Positions 1-5,450 of a DNA stretch of 9,827 nt are shown piece after piece (within the stretch, counting starts at the first letter, position 1; every line of letters starts with the position of its first letter). This DNA comes from an uncultured Candidatus Saccharibacteria bacterium. Lineage in GTDB: Bacteria; Patescibacteria; Saccharimonadia; Saccharimonadales; UBA6022. Position numbers and translations under genes: made by a program. The notes under the pieces were generated by a model. That model did not search any database. It saw only the letters and a list, made by a program, of their open reading frames with translations, and was not told the DNA's origin. The stretch spans positions 1 through 9,827 of the forward strand of contig CAMPJF010000030.1 of the NCBI GenBank assembly GCA_946886725.1, given 5' to 3'.

Positions 1-46
1 GTACTATTAACAGTGCATCAGTGGTAAGTAGAAAAGGAGAGCAATT

Positions 47-400
47 ATGACGCATGGCACCCTCAACAATAAGAGCATAAAAATTCCCGATCTACATTTC
101 CGAAACCCGCACGCGTGGTATCCCTATTCACCTGGCGTCGCGAGTTTCCAGCAGGATCCGCTGACTGACCCGCTAGAAGCGGAGGTGCAGCGCGAACAGT
201 GGGGCGACGACGTTTCGGATCCTAATTATTTTGCAACCGCCCTTGACGAGGAAGAGACGCATTACGGCGCCAAACTGGAAAGTCTAGTGGAGGATATTGA
301 TAAGGAGGTGAATGATGGCGATGACGACCAGGACATCAAACCGTCTGACGATGAATATGATCACGAAGAAATCGAAGGTAGCTATGAGCGATCACGGTAA
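47..400 (+). CDS. acidic hypothetical protein, 117 aa
   Basis: I do not recognise this protein. The start is well supported: AAGGAGA at 34-40 lies 6 nt before ATG. The first 40 residues are fairly neutral and aromatic/proline-containing (H22, W24, Y25, Y27). From about residue 66 the chain becomes strongly acidic, with runs of Glu and Asp at 67-70, 89-95 and 101-109, and is probably disordered there. There is no signal peptide, membrane helix or cysteine, so it is probably cytoplasmic. It stops with TAA, 83 nt before the SGNH hydrolase gene on the same strand, and may share its transcript. No function can be assigned. Good as a gene call, unknown as a function. Confidence 0.72.
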   Translation: MTHGTLNNKSIKIPDLHFRNPHAWYPYSPGVASFQQDPLTDPLEAEVQREQWGDDVSDPNYFATALDEEETHYGAKLESLVEDIDKEVNDGDDDQDIKPSDDEYDHEEIEGSYERSR

Positions 401-483
401 GAGGGAAATTATACCCGAGTATTATGCTGCGCACCATTTTATCGTAGTGTCCGTCCGAACGTAGGTGAAAATAAGGGGGTTTT

Positions 484-1428
484 ATGCGACATAAGATCAT
501 CACTTTCATTGGCGTACTGCTGTTTATCGGTAGCATAATCGGCCCGCTCGTTCACGCCAGTGCGAACGTTGACGAAGACGCGCGTTCGCAGGCAGGTATT
601 GATTCGAGTATTGTTGCAGCGCAGGCGGCACGACAACAGACGACGACACCGTCAGCAGCCGTATCCAAGAATCAACAGGCGGATGTGCGCTATGTTGCGA
701 TAGGTGATTCGGTAGCGGCTGGCGCGGGGCTGCCGGCACTCGCAGATGCATCGGCGCGTGACGAATTATGCGATCGATCTCCTCAAGCCTATCCGTATGT
801 TATTGCGCAGCGTTTGCAAACCCCTGTGGCGCATACTGCATGTAGCGGAGCTAAAGTGGATGAGGGGATATACGGTGACCAAATTCGCAGTGGCGTTCGC
901 ATCCCAGATCAAATGACCGCAGCATTCGCTGGTGGCATACCAGAAATTATGACAATTACTATCGGCGCGAATGACGTGCGCTGGACGCAGTTTATTCGAC
1001 AATGTTACGTGACGCGCTGCGGGCTTGCGGTGGATAACGCACGAATGAAGGTGTATCGAGCGGATCTGCGTGTTGAGCTTGCACGTATGCTGACACAAAT
1101 TAACGTCAATAGCCAAGGTAGTCCACCGAAAGTGTATATCGGCGGATATTATTCGCCACTTGCTAGCACTGAATGTGTCGAATCGGATCGAATTACGGCG
1201 CCAGAAGCGGAATGGGTGAGCCTGCAAACGGCTAATTTAAACCAGGCAATTCGAAGCGTGACTCCCCTATTTGATTTTGCTGAATTCGTGCCAGTTGACT
1301 TTACTGGGCACGAATTATGTTCAGCCGATCCGTGGGTTCAGGGGCTGGATGCGGAAGCGCCTATCCACCCAACAACTGCTGGTCAGTCAGCTATTGCCGA
1401 ATCATTTTTGACTACCATAAAACAATAG
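484..1428 (+). CDS. secreted SGNH/GDSL hydrolase, SEST-like
   Basis: A predicted exported esterase/lipase-type hydrolase of 314 aa. AAGGGG at 473-478 lies 5 nt before ATG. Residues 1-28 form a signal peptide or anchor: basic start, hydrophobic stretch 5-23, then a possible A-x-A cleavage site near 25-27. A low-complexity linker spans about 29-66. The catalytic domain follows: block I GDS with nucleophile Ser76, block III G-A-N-D with Asn163, and catalytic His295 in the block V context I-H-P. Six cysteines (96, 120, 174, 179, 231, 279) and the motif C-S-G-A at 120-123 resemble the disulfide-rich SEST-like branch (Streptomyces scabies esterase type), so oxidised folding outside the membrane is likely. 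The usual Asp three residues before His is Ala292; the SEST group also lacks that Asp. The natural substrate (lipid, glycan ester) cannot be told from sequence. Confidence 0.9.
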   Translation: MRHKIITFIGVLLFIGSIIGPLVHASANVDEDARSQAGIDSSIVAAQAARQQTTTPSAAVSKNQQADVRYVAIGDSVAAGAGLPALADASARDELCDRSPQAYPYVIAQRLQTPVAHTACSGAKVDEGIYGDQIRSGVRIPDQMTAAFAGGIPEIMTITIGANDVRWTQFIRQCYVTRCGLAVDNARMKVYRADLRVELARMLTQINVNSQGSPPKVYIGGYYSPLASTECVESDRITAPEAEWVSLQTANLNQAIRSVTPLFDFAEFVPVDFTGHELCSADPWVQGLDAEAPIHPTTAGQSAIAESFLTTIKQ

Positions 1429-1450
1429 GCGGTGAGGGTACTTTGAGATT

Positions 1451-1479
1451 TGATTAATGGATGAACAATGTATTAATCA
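1451..1479. repeat. 8-bp inverted repeat, TGATTAAT / ATTAATCA
   Basis: Perfect arms at 1451-1458 and 1472-1479 are separated by 13 nt, just after the SGNH hydrolase gene. No T-run follows, so it is not a classical terminator. It could be a weak mRNA 3' hairpin or a protein site. The region is AT-rich, so chance is possible. Confidence 0.35.
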
Positions 1480-1491
1480 GCATAAGTACTT

Positions 1492-1519
1492 TCGACATAA
1501 TTACACGATAAAGTAAAAT
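1492..1519 (+). promoter_or_regulatory. candidate promoter for the Ser/Thr-rich membrane protein
   Basis: TCGACA at 1492-1497 (5 of 6 to TTGACA) is followed after 16 nt by TAAAAT at 1514-1519 (5 of 6 to TATAAT). Transcription would begin near 1526, giving a leader of about 50 nt before the ATG at 1577. The palindrome at 1523-1538 lies across the predicted start and could be an operator. Confidence 0.5.
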
Positions 1520-1522
1520 ATC

Positions 1523-1538
1523 TTACAGACCGCTGTAA
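1523..1538. repeat. small palindrome TTACAG-ACCG-CTGTAA
   Basis: Perfect 6-bp arms with a 4-nt centre lie across the predicted transcription start of the candidate promoter at 1492-1519. This is the position of a repressor operator or a 5' UTR hairpin. Only the symmetry and position are seen; the regulator is unknown. Confidence 0.35.
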
Positions 1539-1576
1539 AGAATATGAGTAGTATTAAGGTATAAAGGAGGATACCT

Positions 1577-2104
1577 ATGTTAACTATTCATGAAGGGTTT
1601 CCAATAAAGAAGATGGCATTGTATGGATCGACTGCGTTTATTGTCGGGTTTGCTGGTACGCTAACGATGTTGCGAGAATATGCACCAAAAACTGATTCTG
1701 GGAATATTTCAGTCGTCCATCCGTCCAATTCACAAGAAGCGAAAACTAACGTTAGTAATCAAGTGCCAAAAGGCACAGACAGCTCGAAGGATCAGACGAC
1801 GGCTGATGCAGCCGCGCCGCTTGCGCAAAGTACGCCAGTTGCAAGTGGTGGCGTACTATCGACGCGTCAGGCATCGCCGGTTTCGATTACCCCCTCTACT
1901 ACGGCGCCTGCCAGTAGCGGAGCGGTAAGCGTTACGCCTACCCCGACGGCATCAGAACCAACCGTCAGTAGCTCGCCACAGCCTGGCAGTGGTGGTACGA
2001 CAACCCAGCCCGAGCCAACTGATACGACGGGTATTATTCCGCCAATTTCCGGTTTGCAAGACACCGTTACTGATGTTACAAAATCGACAAATCTTTTGCC
2101 GTAG
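1577..2104 (+). CDS. single-pass membrane protein with Ser/Thr/Pro-rich tail, 175 aa
   Basis: I do not recognise a family. The start has the best ribosome site in the window: AAGGAGG at 1564-1570, 6 nt before ATG. A short N-terminus with Lys11-Lys12 precedes one hydrophobic helix at about 14-31, followed by Arg33. The remaining ~140 residues are low complexity, rich in Ser, Thr, Pro, Ala, Gly and Gln, densest at about 80-150 with P-T/T-P steps, and have no cysteine. This layout fits an uncleaved signal-anchor protein with a long disordered extracytoplasmic stalk, possibly O-glycosylated or a wall-spanning linker. The charge pattern around the helix is not decisive for topology. It has its own candidate promoter and ends 20 nt before a terminator hairpin, so it is probably monocistronic. 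Confidence 0.75.
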   Translation: MLTIHEGFPIKKMALYGSTAFIVGFAGTLTMLREYAPKTDSGNISVVHPSNSQEAKTNVSNQVPKGTDSSKDQTTADAAAPLAQSTPVASGGVLSTRQASPVSITPSTTAPASSGAVSVTPTPTASEPTVSSSPQPGSGGTTTQPEPTDTTGIIPPISGLQDTVTDVTKSTNLLP

Positions 2105-2124
2105 CGATCACTGATTAAAAAATA

Positions 2125-2153
2125 CCCCCATCTTTCGATGAGGGGATTTTTTT
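2125..2153. terminator. intrinsic terminator, probably bidirectional
   Basis: The stem CCCC-CATC (2125-2132) pairs with GATG-A-GGGG (2137-2145) around a TTTC loop, with a single bulged A at 2141. A run of seven T at 2147-2153 follows on the plus strand, so it ends the 1577-2104 transcript. An A-rich stretch at 2117-2122 gives a T-rich tail on the minus strand, so it can also end the tRNA transcript. The last T of the plus-strand tract is the first base of the complement of the tRNA CCA end. Confidence 0.85.
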
Positions 2154-2229
2154 GGTAGCAGCGACAGGGTTTGAACCTGTGACCTCGAGCTTATGAGTCT
2201 CGCGCTCTAACCAACTGAGCTACGCTGCC
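2153..2229 (-). tRNA. tRNA with CAU anticodon, probably elongator tRNA-Met
   Basis: Read on the minus strand, 77 nt fold as a full cloverleaf with CCA encoded: acceptor GGCAGCG with CGCTGCT, D stem GCTC/GAGC with loop AGTTGGTTA, anticodon loop CTCATAA (anticodon CAT), T stem ACAGG/CCTGT with loop TTCAAAC, discriminator A. The D arm and loop match bacterial elongator Met tRNAs. A CAU anticodon can also mean tRNA-Ile2 (a TilS substrate) or initiator. The initiator is unlikely because it usually has an unpaired base 1 and three G-C pairs below the anticodon loop. The pairs A4-U69 and G5-C68 differ from the C-G pairs of E. coli tRNA-Ile2. Oddities are a G1-U72 wobble and an A31/G39 mismatch closing the anticodon loop. 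Confidence 0.93.
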
Positions 2230-2245
2230 ATATAAGTACTGATTG

Positions 2246-2254
2246 ATTGTAACA
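2246..2254 (-). promoter_or_regulatory. candidate extended -10 promoter for the tRNA
   Basis: On the minus strand this reads TGT-TACAAT, an extended -10 (TGn plus 5 of 6 to TATAAT). Transcription would start about 10 nt before the tRNA 5' end. No clear -35 is seen. A direct repeat TAACAAAT (2250-2257 and 2260-2267 on the plus strand, 10-bp period) overlaps it. Confidence 0.4.
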
Positions 2255-2280
2255 AATGATAACAAATATTTCTAGAGGTG

Positions 2281-3300
2281 TTACGGGCGAGGTGGTCTGA
2301 ATGAAATGTTAGGTGATTGAGGACCGATGTTTTTTTGTCGGATAAAGCGAAGTGCGGCCCATATTACAGCGGCGATTATGCTGGCGATGCCGCTAAATAG
2401 TGCCAGCTTGGCGGCAATGTCGATAATAATAATTTTTATGAGCGGTACAACGATATCCCCTATTTTTGCGGCGAATATTTTTGAGAGATCAAAATAGTTA
2501 TTATGTAAGACGAATATGACGATGACGGTTGTGATGACGGTCAGTAGCATGCTAAAGAACACTCGGCGCGACAGACGGATAGCGGTGGCTATTTGACGAT
2601 TGGACGGCATTGTATAGACGGCTGCAGCGGCGCTGAGAATAATGACAATCGGTAAAATAATGAACAGCAGGTCTGCGGTTTTGCGTAGATTAGGCAGCTG
2701 GGAGAGTGATGGTGTGCCGGGCTGTTGGGCACCTTGCGAAAGACTAGCTGGTGTAATAGGGGTGGTGAACATCCCTGACTCGTTAATGCTTTGACTTGTC
2801 ATTTGCAAGGCAAGCTGCTCGGTGGTTATGTTAGCTGGCCGGCATGTCTGTGTGCCAACTGTTCCGCAGATAGGCAACGCAGCAATTTGTGGCTCGAGTG
2901 CTTTGGCAAGTTGTTGGATGAACGTGTCGCGTTTTTGATCGATTGGGATGGAAAAAGTGAATGTTGCCGCCTTGCCCTCTATCCAGTCGTAGCTACTGTC
3001 GATAACTGTCTCGACTTGTTGATGAACGTAATCCGGGGGAAAGGTTGCACTTAGCGCTGTTTTTATCGTTTCTGTCGTAGGGTTGATCGGAGACTCGCTT
3101 GGCTGGACGGGTTCGCTTGAGGGTTGAACGAGTGATGCGATCAGATTGTTCTCGTAAATTTTACTGTCGCTCAACCAGCCTTTGACAACGGCTCGATCCA
3201 TTACCGTTTCTTGGAGAGTGAATAAATAGACTAATCCAACGATTGATGTGGCACAGACGAAGGCGGCAAGACCGCTTAAGACGCTTCGGAAGATCTTCAT
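2281..3300 (-). CDS. multi-pass membrane protein with extracytoplasmic domain, 339 aa
   Basis: An integral membrane protein of no family I can name. There is one N-terminal helix at about 7-29, then a soluble domain of about 30-208 that is probably outside the cell. C-terminal helices follow at about 210-230, 249-266 and a long hydrophobic block 283-318 that could be one or two helices, then a basic, proline-containing tail. The soluble part has a Pro/Ser stretch (60-76), a segment with Trp106 (about 87-110), and a Cys145/Cys153 pair after L-P-I that could form a disulfide. The start is the first Met (CAT at 3298-3300); there is no Shine-Dalgarno, but TACACT sits exactly 6 nt upstream, suggesting leaderless translation. 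It stops with TAA 52 nt upstream (in plus coordinates beyond 2229) of the tRNA on the same strand, divergent from the gene at 3386. Role unknown. Confidence 0.85.
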   Translation of the reverse strand: MKIFRSVLSGLAAFVCATSIVGLVYLFTLQETVMDRAVVKGWLSDSKIYENNLIASLVQPSSEPVQPSESPINPTTETIKTALSATFPPDYVHQQVETVIDSSYDWIEGKAATFTFSIPIDQKRDTFIQQLAKALEPQIAALPICGTVGTQTCRPANITTEQLALQMTSQSINESGMFTTPITPASLSQGAQQPGTPSLSQLPNLRKTADLLFIILPIVIILSAAAAVYTMPSNRQIATAIRLSRRVFFSMLLTVITTVIVIFVLHNNYFDLSKIFAAKIGDIVVPLIKIIIIDIAAKLALFSGIASIIAAVIWAALRFIRQKNIGPQSPNISFRPPRP

Positions 3301-3306
3301 GACAAT

Positions 3307-3335
3307 AGTGTACCTTGTTTTGCAGATTATCGTAA
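3307..3335 (-). promoter_or_regulatory. candidate leaderless promoter for the 2281-3300 gene
   Basis: On the minus strand: TTACGA, 17 nt, TACACT, then 6 nt to the ATG. The predicted first transcribed base is therefore the A of the start codon. The -35 is weak; the -10 (TAnnnT form) and the spacing carry the call. It faces the divergent promoter at 3351-3379. Confidence 0.5.
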
Positions 3336-3350
3336 GAGATTTGCTTATGC

Positions 3351-3379
3351 TTGTAGCATTTTCATTAAGTAATTATGCT
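3351..3379 (+). promoter_or_regulatory. candidate leaderless promoter for the 3386-4147 gene
   Basis: TTGTAG (3351-3356), 17 nt, TATGCT (3374-3379), then 6 nt to the ATG at 3386. The predicted +1 is the A of ATG. No Shine-Dalgarno precedes this ATG, so the promoter position is the main argument for choosing this start. Confidence 0.55.
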
Positions 3380-3385
3380 GAATCT

Positions 3386-4147
3386 ATGACTGAGAAAAAA
3401 CAATATGTATGGGACGATCGCGCGCCAGCTTATCTTAAGTCGGGCGATCTTGCGGTTGCAATTGCCCGACAGCACCACGGCATTGATATTGATGCAACCA
3501 CCCACCAGCGGTGGAGACAATTAATGGGGCTAATGCGCGAAATCGATACATGGGTAGACGATACAGACGTGAGTTCACAGGAGGTGTATGAGGGGCTGCG
3601 AGGCTTTGATGATTTCAAGGAGCTTTATCCAGAGCTTGCGCCAGATAGTCTTGGACTAGATGCGCAGCATGCATTGCTCCAACGGACGGCGAAAATCCTG
3701 CAGCTGGGTACTTATATCGCGCAGACCGATTCAGTCGAACGGTTCGTCGCGCTGCGCATTGCAGAGGCTCGTGAATCGGTAAACTTATTTGAGGATACGG
3801 CGACACAACATGTCGCCGAGCAGCCTCAGTTCACATCCGAATTTATGCCGACGCTTCGATCGTTGGGTGAGGCGGCAACTTTATGGGATTCACTAATTGA
3901 TGGCAGGCATGATACTCGAATAGGCAAACAATTATTAACTCCTAGCCAGGAGTATTATGCGAAAGTAACCGCCGCTATGCTCCAGCGTGCCAAGTTGGGT
4001 GGCGCGGCACTACTGCATAGGGGTCCTTTATTGCAGGTTGGTATTAAAGGTGGTCTTCGCGTACTTAATAGGATCGATCATGGCATTCCTGAATATTCGA
4101 CATTGCATAATATGCCCTGGTTTTTCAAGCGTCACGATGCTAAATAG
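3386..4147 (+). CDS. helical protein with squalene/phytoene-synthase-like Asp motifs, 253 aa
   Basis: The open frame extends back to 3248, but that would overlap the divergent gene and add a membrane-like stretch read from promoter DNA. I place the start at 3386, directly downstream of a well-spaced -10. The chain looks all-helical. Two motifs resemble head-to-head prenyl synthases (CrtM/CrtB/squalene synthase): R51-x-x-D54-x-x-V-D58-D59, like the first R-x-x-D-D-x-x-D region, and L159/L160-G-E-A...L-x-D168-x-x-x-D172-x-x-x-D176-x-R-x-G-K, like the second L-G-x-x-x-Q-L-x-N-x-x-R-D-x-x-x-D region. Their separation (about 118 residues) also fits. The usual Gln and Asn before the second motif are not kept (Asp168 takes the Asn place), so activity or substrate may differ. 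The pentapeptide gene follows after 14 nt. The gene is sure; the fold assignment is an inference. Confidence 0.6.
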   Translation: MTEKKQYVWDDRAPAYLKSGDLAVAIARQHHGIDIDATTHQRWRQLMGLMREIDTWVDDTDVSSQEVYEGLRGFDDFKELYPELAPDSLGLDAQHALLQRTAKILQLGTYIAQTDSVERFVALRIAEARESVNLFEDTATQHVAEQPQFTSEFMPTLRSLGEAATLWDSLIDGRHDTRIGKQLLTPSQEYYAKVTAAMLQRAKLGGAALLHRGPLLQVGIKGGLRVLNRIDHGIPEYSTLHNMPWFFKRHDAK

Positions 4148-4149
4148 AC

Positions 4150-4155
4150 TAGAAT
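4150..4155 (+). promoter_or_regulatory. candidate -10 for leaderless pentapeptide gene
   Basis: TAGAAT lies exactly 6 nt before ATG 4162, again placing +1 on the start codon. GAGGGG at 4156-4161 touches the ATG and is too close to act as a Shine-Dalgarno. No good -35 is seen, so reinitiation after the upstream stop (4145-4147) remains an alternative. Confidence 0.4.
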
Positions 4156-4161
4156 GAGGGG

Positions 4162-4617
4162 ATGAAGCTCGCTCGACCGAAAATATCTGCCAATCTGACG
4201 GAAGCAACTATTGAAATTATGGTTGATGATGGCGGATTAGAATCCGCACACCTGCGAGATGAGGTTGCAGCGAACTGTAATATCGCCGCTGCTCATCTAA
4301 CGGATGTGTTAATCGAAGATGTGCATCTGGTTGGCGCACATCTAGGTCGCATCGTTGCGAGGGATGTTCTCATGCGCCGCTGTGATATTTCGTCGGCATC
4401 CTTAGATAACGGCATGCTGGTGCGTGTAGAGTTTATTAATTGTCGCATGACAGGTGTGGACTTTAGCTATACGAGTATTCATGATGTGACGTTTAGGGAT
4501 TGTCAGATGGATAGGGTGACCTTTACGAAGGCAAATTTGCGCAGGGTGGAGTTTACGGGCTGTTCCCTTGAGGGCGTGAATTTTTCAGTAGCAGACTGTA
4601 CCGACGTTAATCGTTAA
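4162..4617 (+). CDS. pentapeptide-repeat protein, 151 aa
   Basis: A right-handed quadrilateral beta-helix protein by repeat pattern. From about residue 71 the central hydrophobic residue recurs every five: I76, L81, L86, F91, M96, F101, I106, F111, M116, F121, L126, F131, L136, F141. The N-terminal part (about 26-65) shows degenerate repeats of A-H-L/V-H-L form, so roughly six coils of 20 residues are likely. Cys74, Cys94, Cys114 and Cys134 are spaced exactly 20 apart, one per coil on the same face. There is no signal peptide or membrane helix; it is probably cytoplasmic. Some family members mimic DNA and bind gyrase (MfpA/Qnr), but nothing here shows that role, and this protein is shorter than those. 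It lies 14 nt after the prenyl-synthase-like gene and stops with TAA. Confidence 0.85.
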   Translation: MKLARPKISANLTEATIEIMVDDGGLESAHLRDEVAANCNIAAAHLTDVLIEDVHLVGAHLGRIVARDVLMRRCDISSASLDNGMLVRVEFINCRMTGVDFSYTSIHDVTFRDCQMDRVTFTKANLRRVEFTGCSLEGVNFSVADCTDVNR

Positions 4618-4623
4618 TCTATA

Positions 4624-4651
4624 TTGCTTTTATATAGAAAAAGTATATAGT
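4624..4651 (+). promoter_or_regulatory. candidate promoter for the 4699-5238 gene
   Basis: TTGCTT (4624-4629), 16 nt, TATAGT (4646-4651) in an AT-rich gap. Transcription would start near 4658, giving a leader of about 40 nt that carries the AGGGGG ribosome site at 4685-4690. A short inverted repeat CTATAT/ATATAG (4619-4624, 4632-4637) overlaps the -35. Confidence 0.55.
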
Positions 4652-4698
4652 ATATTTAGCGTCTGTTTGATTATGTAACTACTTAGGGGGCTGTAGGC

Positions 4699-5238
4699 AT
4701 GACGTCGTACCTAGAAAGTACCGAATATATCGGCATTGCTGATATAAAAAGAGTGACTGATTCGATGTTTCCAACGGATGATGACTTGGCCAATTGGCTA
4801 ACGAAGATTTTACTACGCGATTCGGAGTATTTTCGGCTGAAATATCCAGGGTGGGAGATAACGGGCTGTGAATATGAGCTGGAGATCCGCCATGTCTACA
4901 CTGGCGAGACTCGACGAGAGTGGGTTAAAAATATCGAACAGGGGGCGTATGATATTGACGATTTGTTAAATACTCGCCTCTGGTTGATTGGAGCGGAATC
5001 GCTAAGCAACAGCTACCACAAGTTGTTCGTTCACGACCCGCACTGGCGCTGTCCTGACGCTACGAACCACGAAAAGTGGCTAGTGAAGCAGCCGTATGCA
5101 CAGCTGTGGATCGATCGCTTGGTGGGGGGCGGAAAACGCTCCGATTGGGAACGACGTACAAGGGTTCAGGGCATTAATCCTTGCGTTTATTCCATTCTTG
5201 AATGGTTGATGGTGTCGGATCATCGACTGCATCTTTAG
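4699..5238 (+). CDS. Trp-rich hypothetical protein, 179 aa
   Basis: I do not recognise a family. AGGGGG at 4685-4690 lies 8 nt before ATG. The protein is soluble-looking, with no signal peptide or membrane helix. It is unusually rich in tryptophan (nine: 33, 52, 75, 95, 116, 127, 137, 150, 169) and other aromatics, with three cysteines (57, 118, 162) and many charged residues. The H-D-P-H-W-R-C stretch at 112-118 puts His and Cys close together and could bind a metal, but there is no matching second pair. It has its own promoter upstream and a strong hairpin 14 nt after its TAG stop, so it is probably transcribed alone. Confidence 0.75.
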   Translation: MTSYLESTEYIGIADIKRVTDSMFPTDDDLANWLTKILLRDSEYFRLKYPGWEITGCEYELEIRHVYTGETRREWVKNIEQGAYDIDDLLNTRLWLIGAESLSNSYHKLFVHDPHWRCPDATNHEKWLVKQPYAQLWIDRLVGGGKRSDWERRTRVQGINPCVYSILEWLMVSDHRLHL

Positions 5239-5251
5239 GAACGGTCACTAA

Positions 5252-5283
5252 TGCCGACCGCACAGTTTTTTGTGCGGTCGGCA
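5252..5283 (+). terminator. perfect 12-13 bp hairpin with T-run in the loop
   Basis: GCCGACCGCACA (5253-5264) pairs perfectly with 5271-5282 around the loop GTTTTT; T5252-A5283 extends it. It lies 14 nt after the 4699-5238 gene, where a terminator is expected. However, the T-run is in the loop and the sequence after the stem is AATACACC, so it is not a standard intrinsic terminator. It may protect the mRNA 3' end, end transcription with a factor, or act at the DNA level. Confidence 0.6.
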
Positions 5284-5450
5284 ATACACCTATGAACTGG
5301 AACTGTATCGTTTAAGTTTAAAGGTGTATACTTAAAAGTACTTCCGCGTGATACTCACTGGCTGTCATTACAGCAAAGCGTCCCTCACGAATGGATCATT
5401 CAATCGTCTTCGATTTTTTACTAGAAACGGGTATAAAAGCGGGCGATACA
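5284..5450. other. intergenic region with inverted repeats, no convincing gene
   Basis: Two interlocking inverted repeats are seen: ATACACCT (5284-5291) with AGGTGTAT (5322-5329), and TTTAAGT (5311-5317) with ACTTAAA (5330-5336). They cannot both form fully. A hyphenated palindrome GAATG-GAT-CATTC lies at 5389-5401. Alternative -10-like words occur at 5432-5437 (TATAAA) and 5447-5452 (TACAAT). A 33-codon open frame (5391-5492) without a ribosome site ends 1 nt before the next gene; I treat it as doubtful. A small RNA or long regulated leader could sit here. Confidence 0.35.

Noticed and set aside
384..464. 26-codon frame overlapping the end of the acidic protein gene (ATG 384, AAGG upstream)
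   Set aside because: Very short and without recognisable features; overlapping short frames with AAGG upstream arise easily by chance.
2791..3054. 87-codon plus-strand frame with many Cys, Trp and Leu
   Set aside because: It lies wholly inside the minus-strand membrane protein gene, without ribosome site or promoter, and looks like antisense shadow.
3248..3385. N-terminal extension of the prenyl-synthase-like gene to ATG 3248, adding a hydrophobic stretch
   Set aside because: It would overlap the divergent membrane protein gene and cover both promoters. There is no ribosome site at 3248, and the -10 spacing supports 3386.
4619..4637. CTATAT/ATATAG inverted repeat as a terminator of the pentapeptide gene
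   Set aside because: The stem is only 6 A-T-rich pairs with no G-C core and no T-tract; it overlaps a good promoter instead.
5389..5401. GAATG-GAT-CATTC as a LexA box for the polymerase operon
   Set aside because: It does not fit the GAAC-N4-GTTC or CTGT-N8-ACAG forms and lies about 90 nt upstream of the start codon; kept only as part of the intergenic description.
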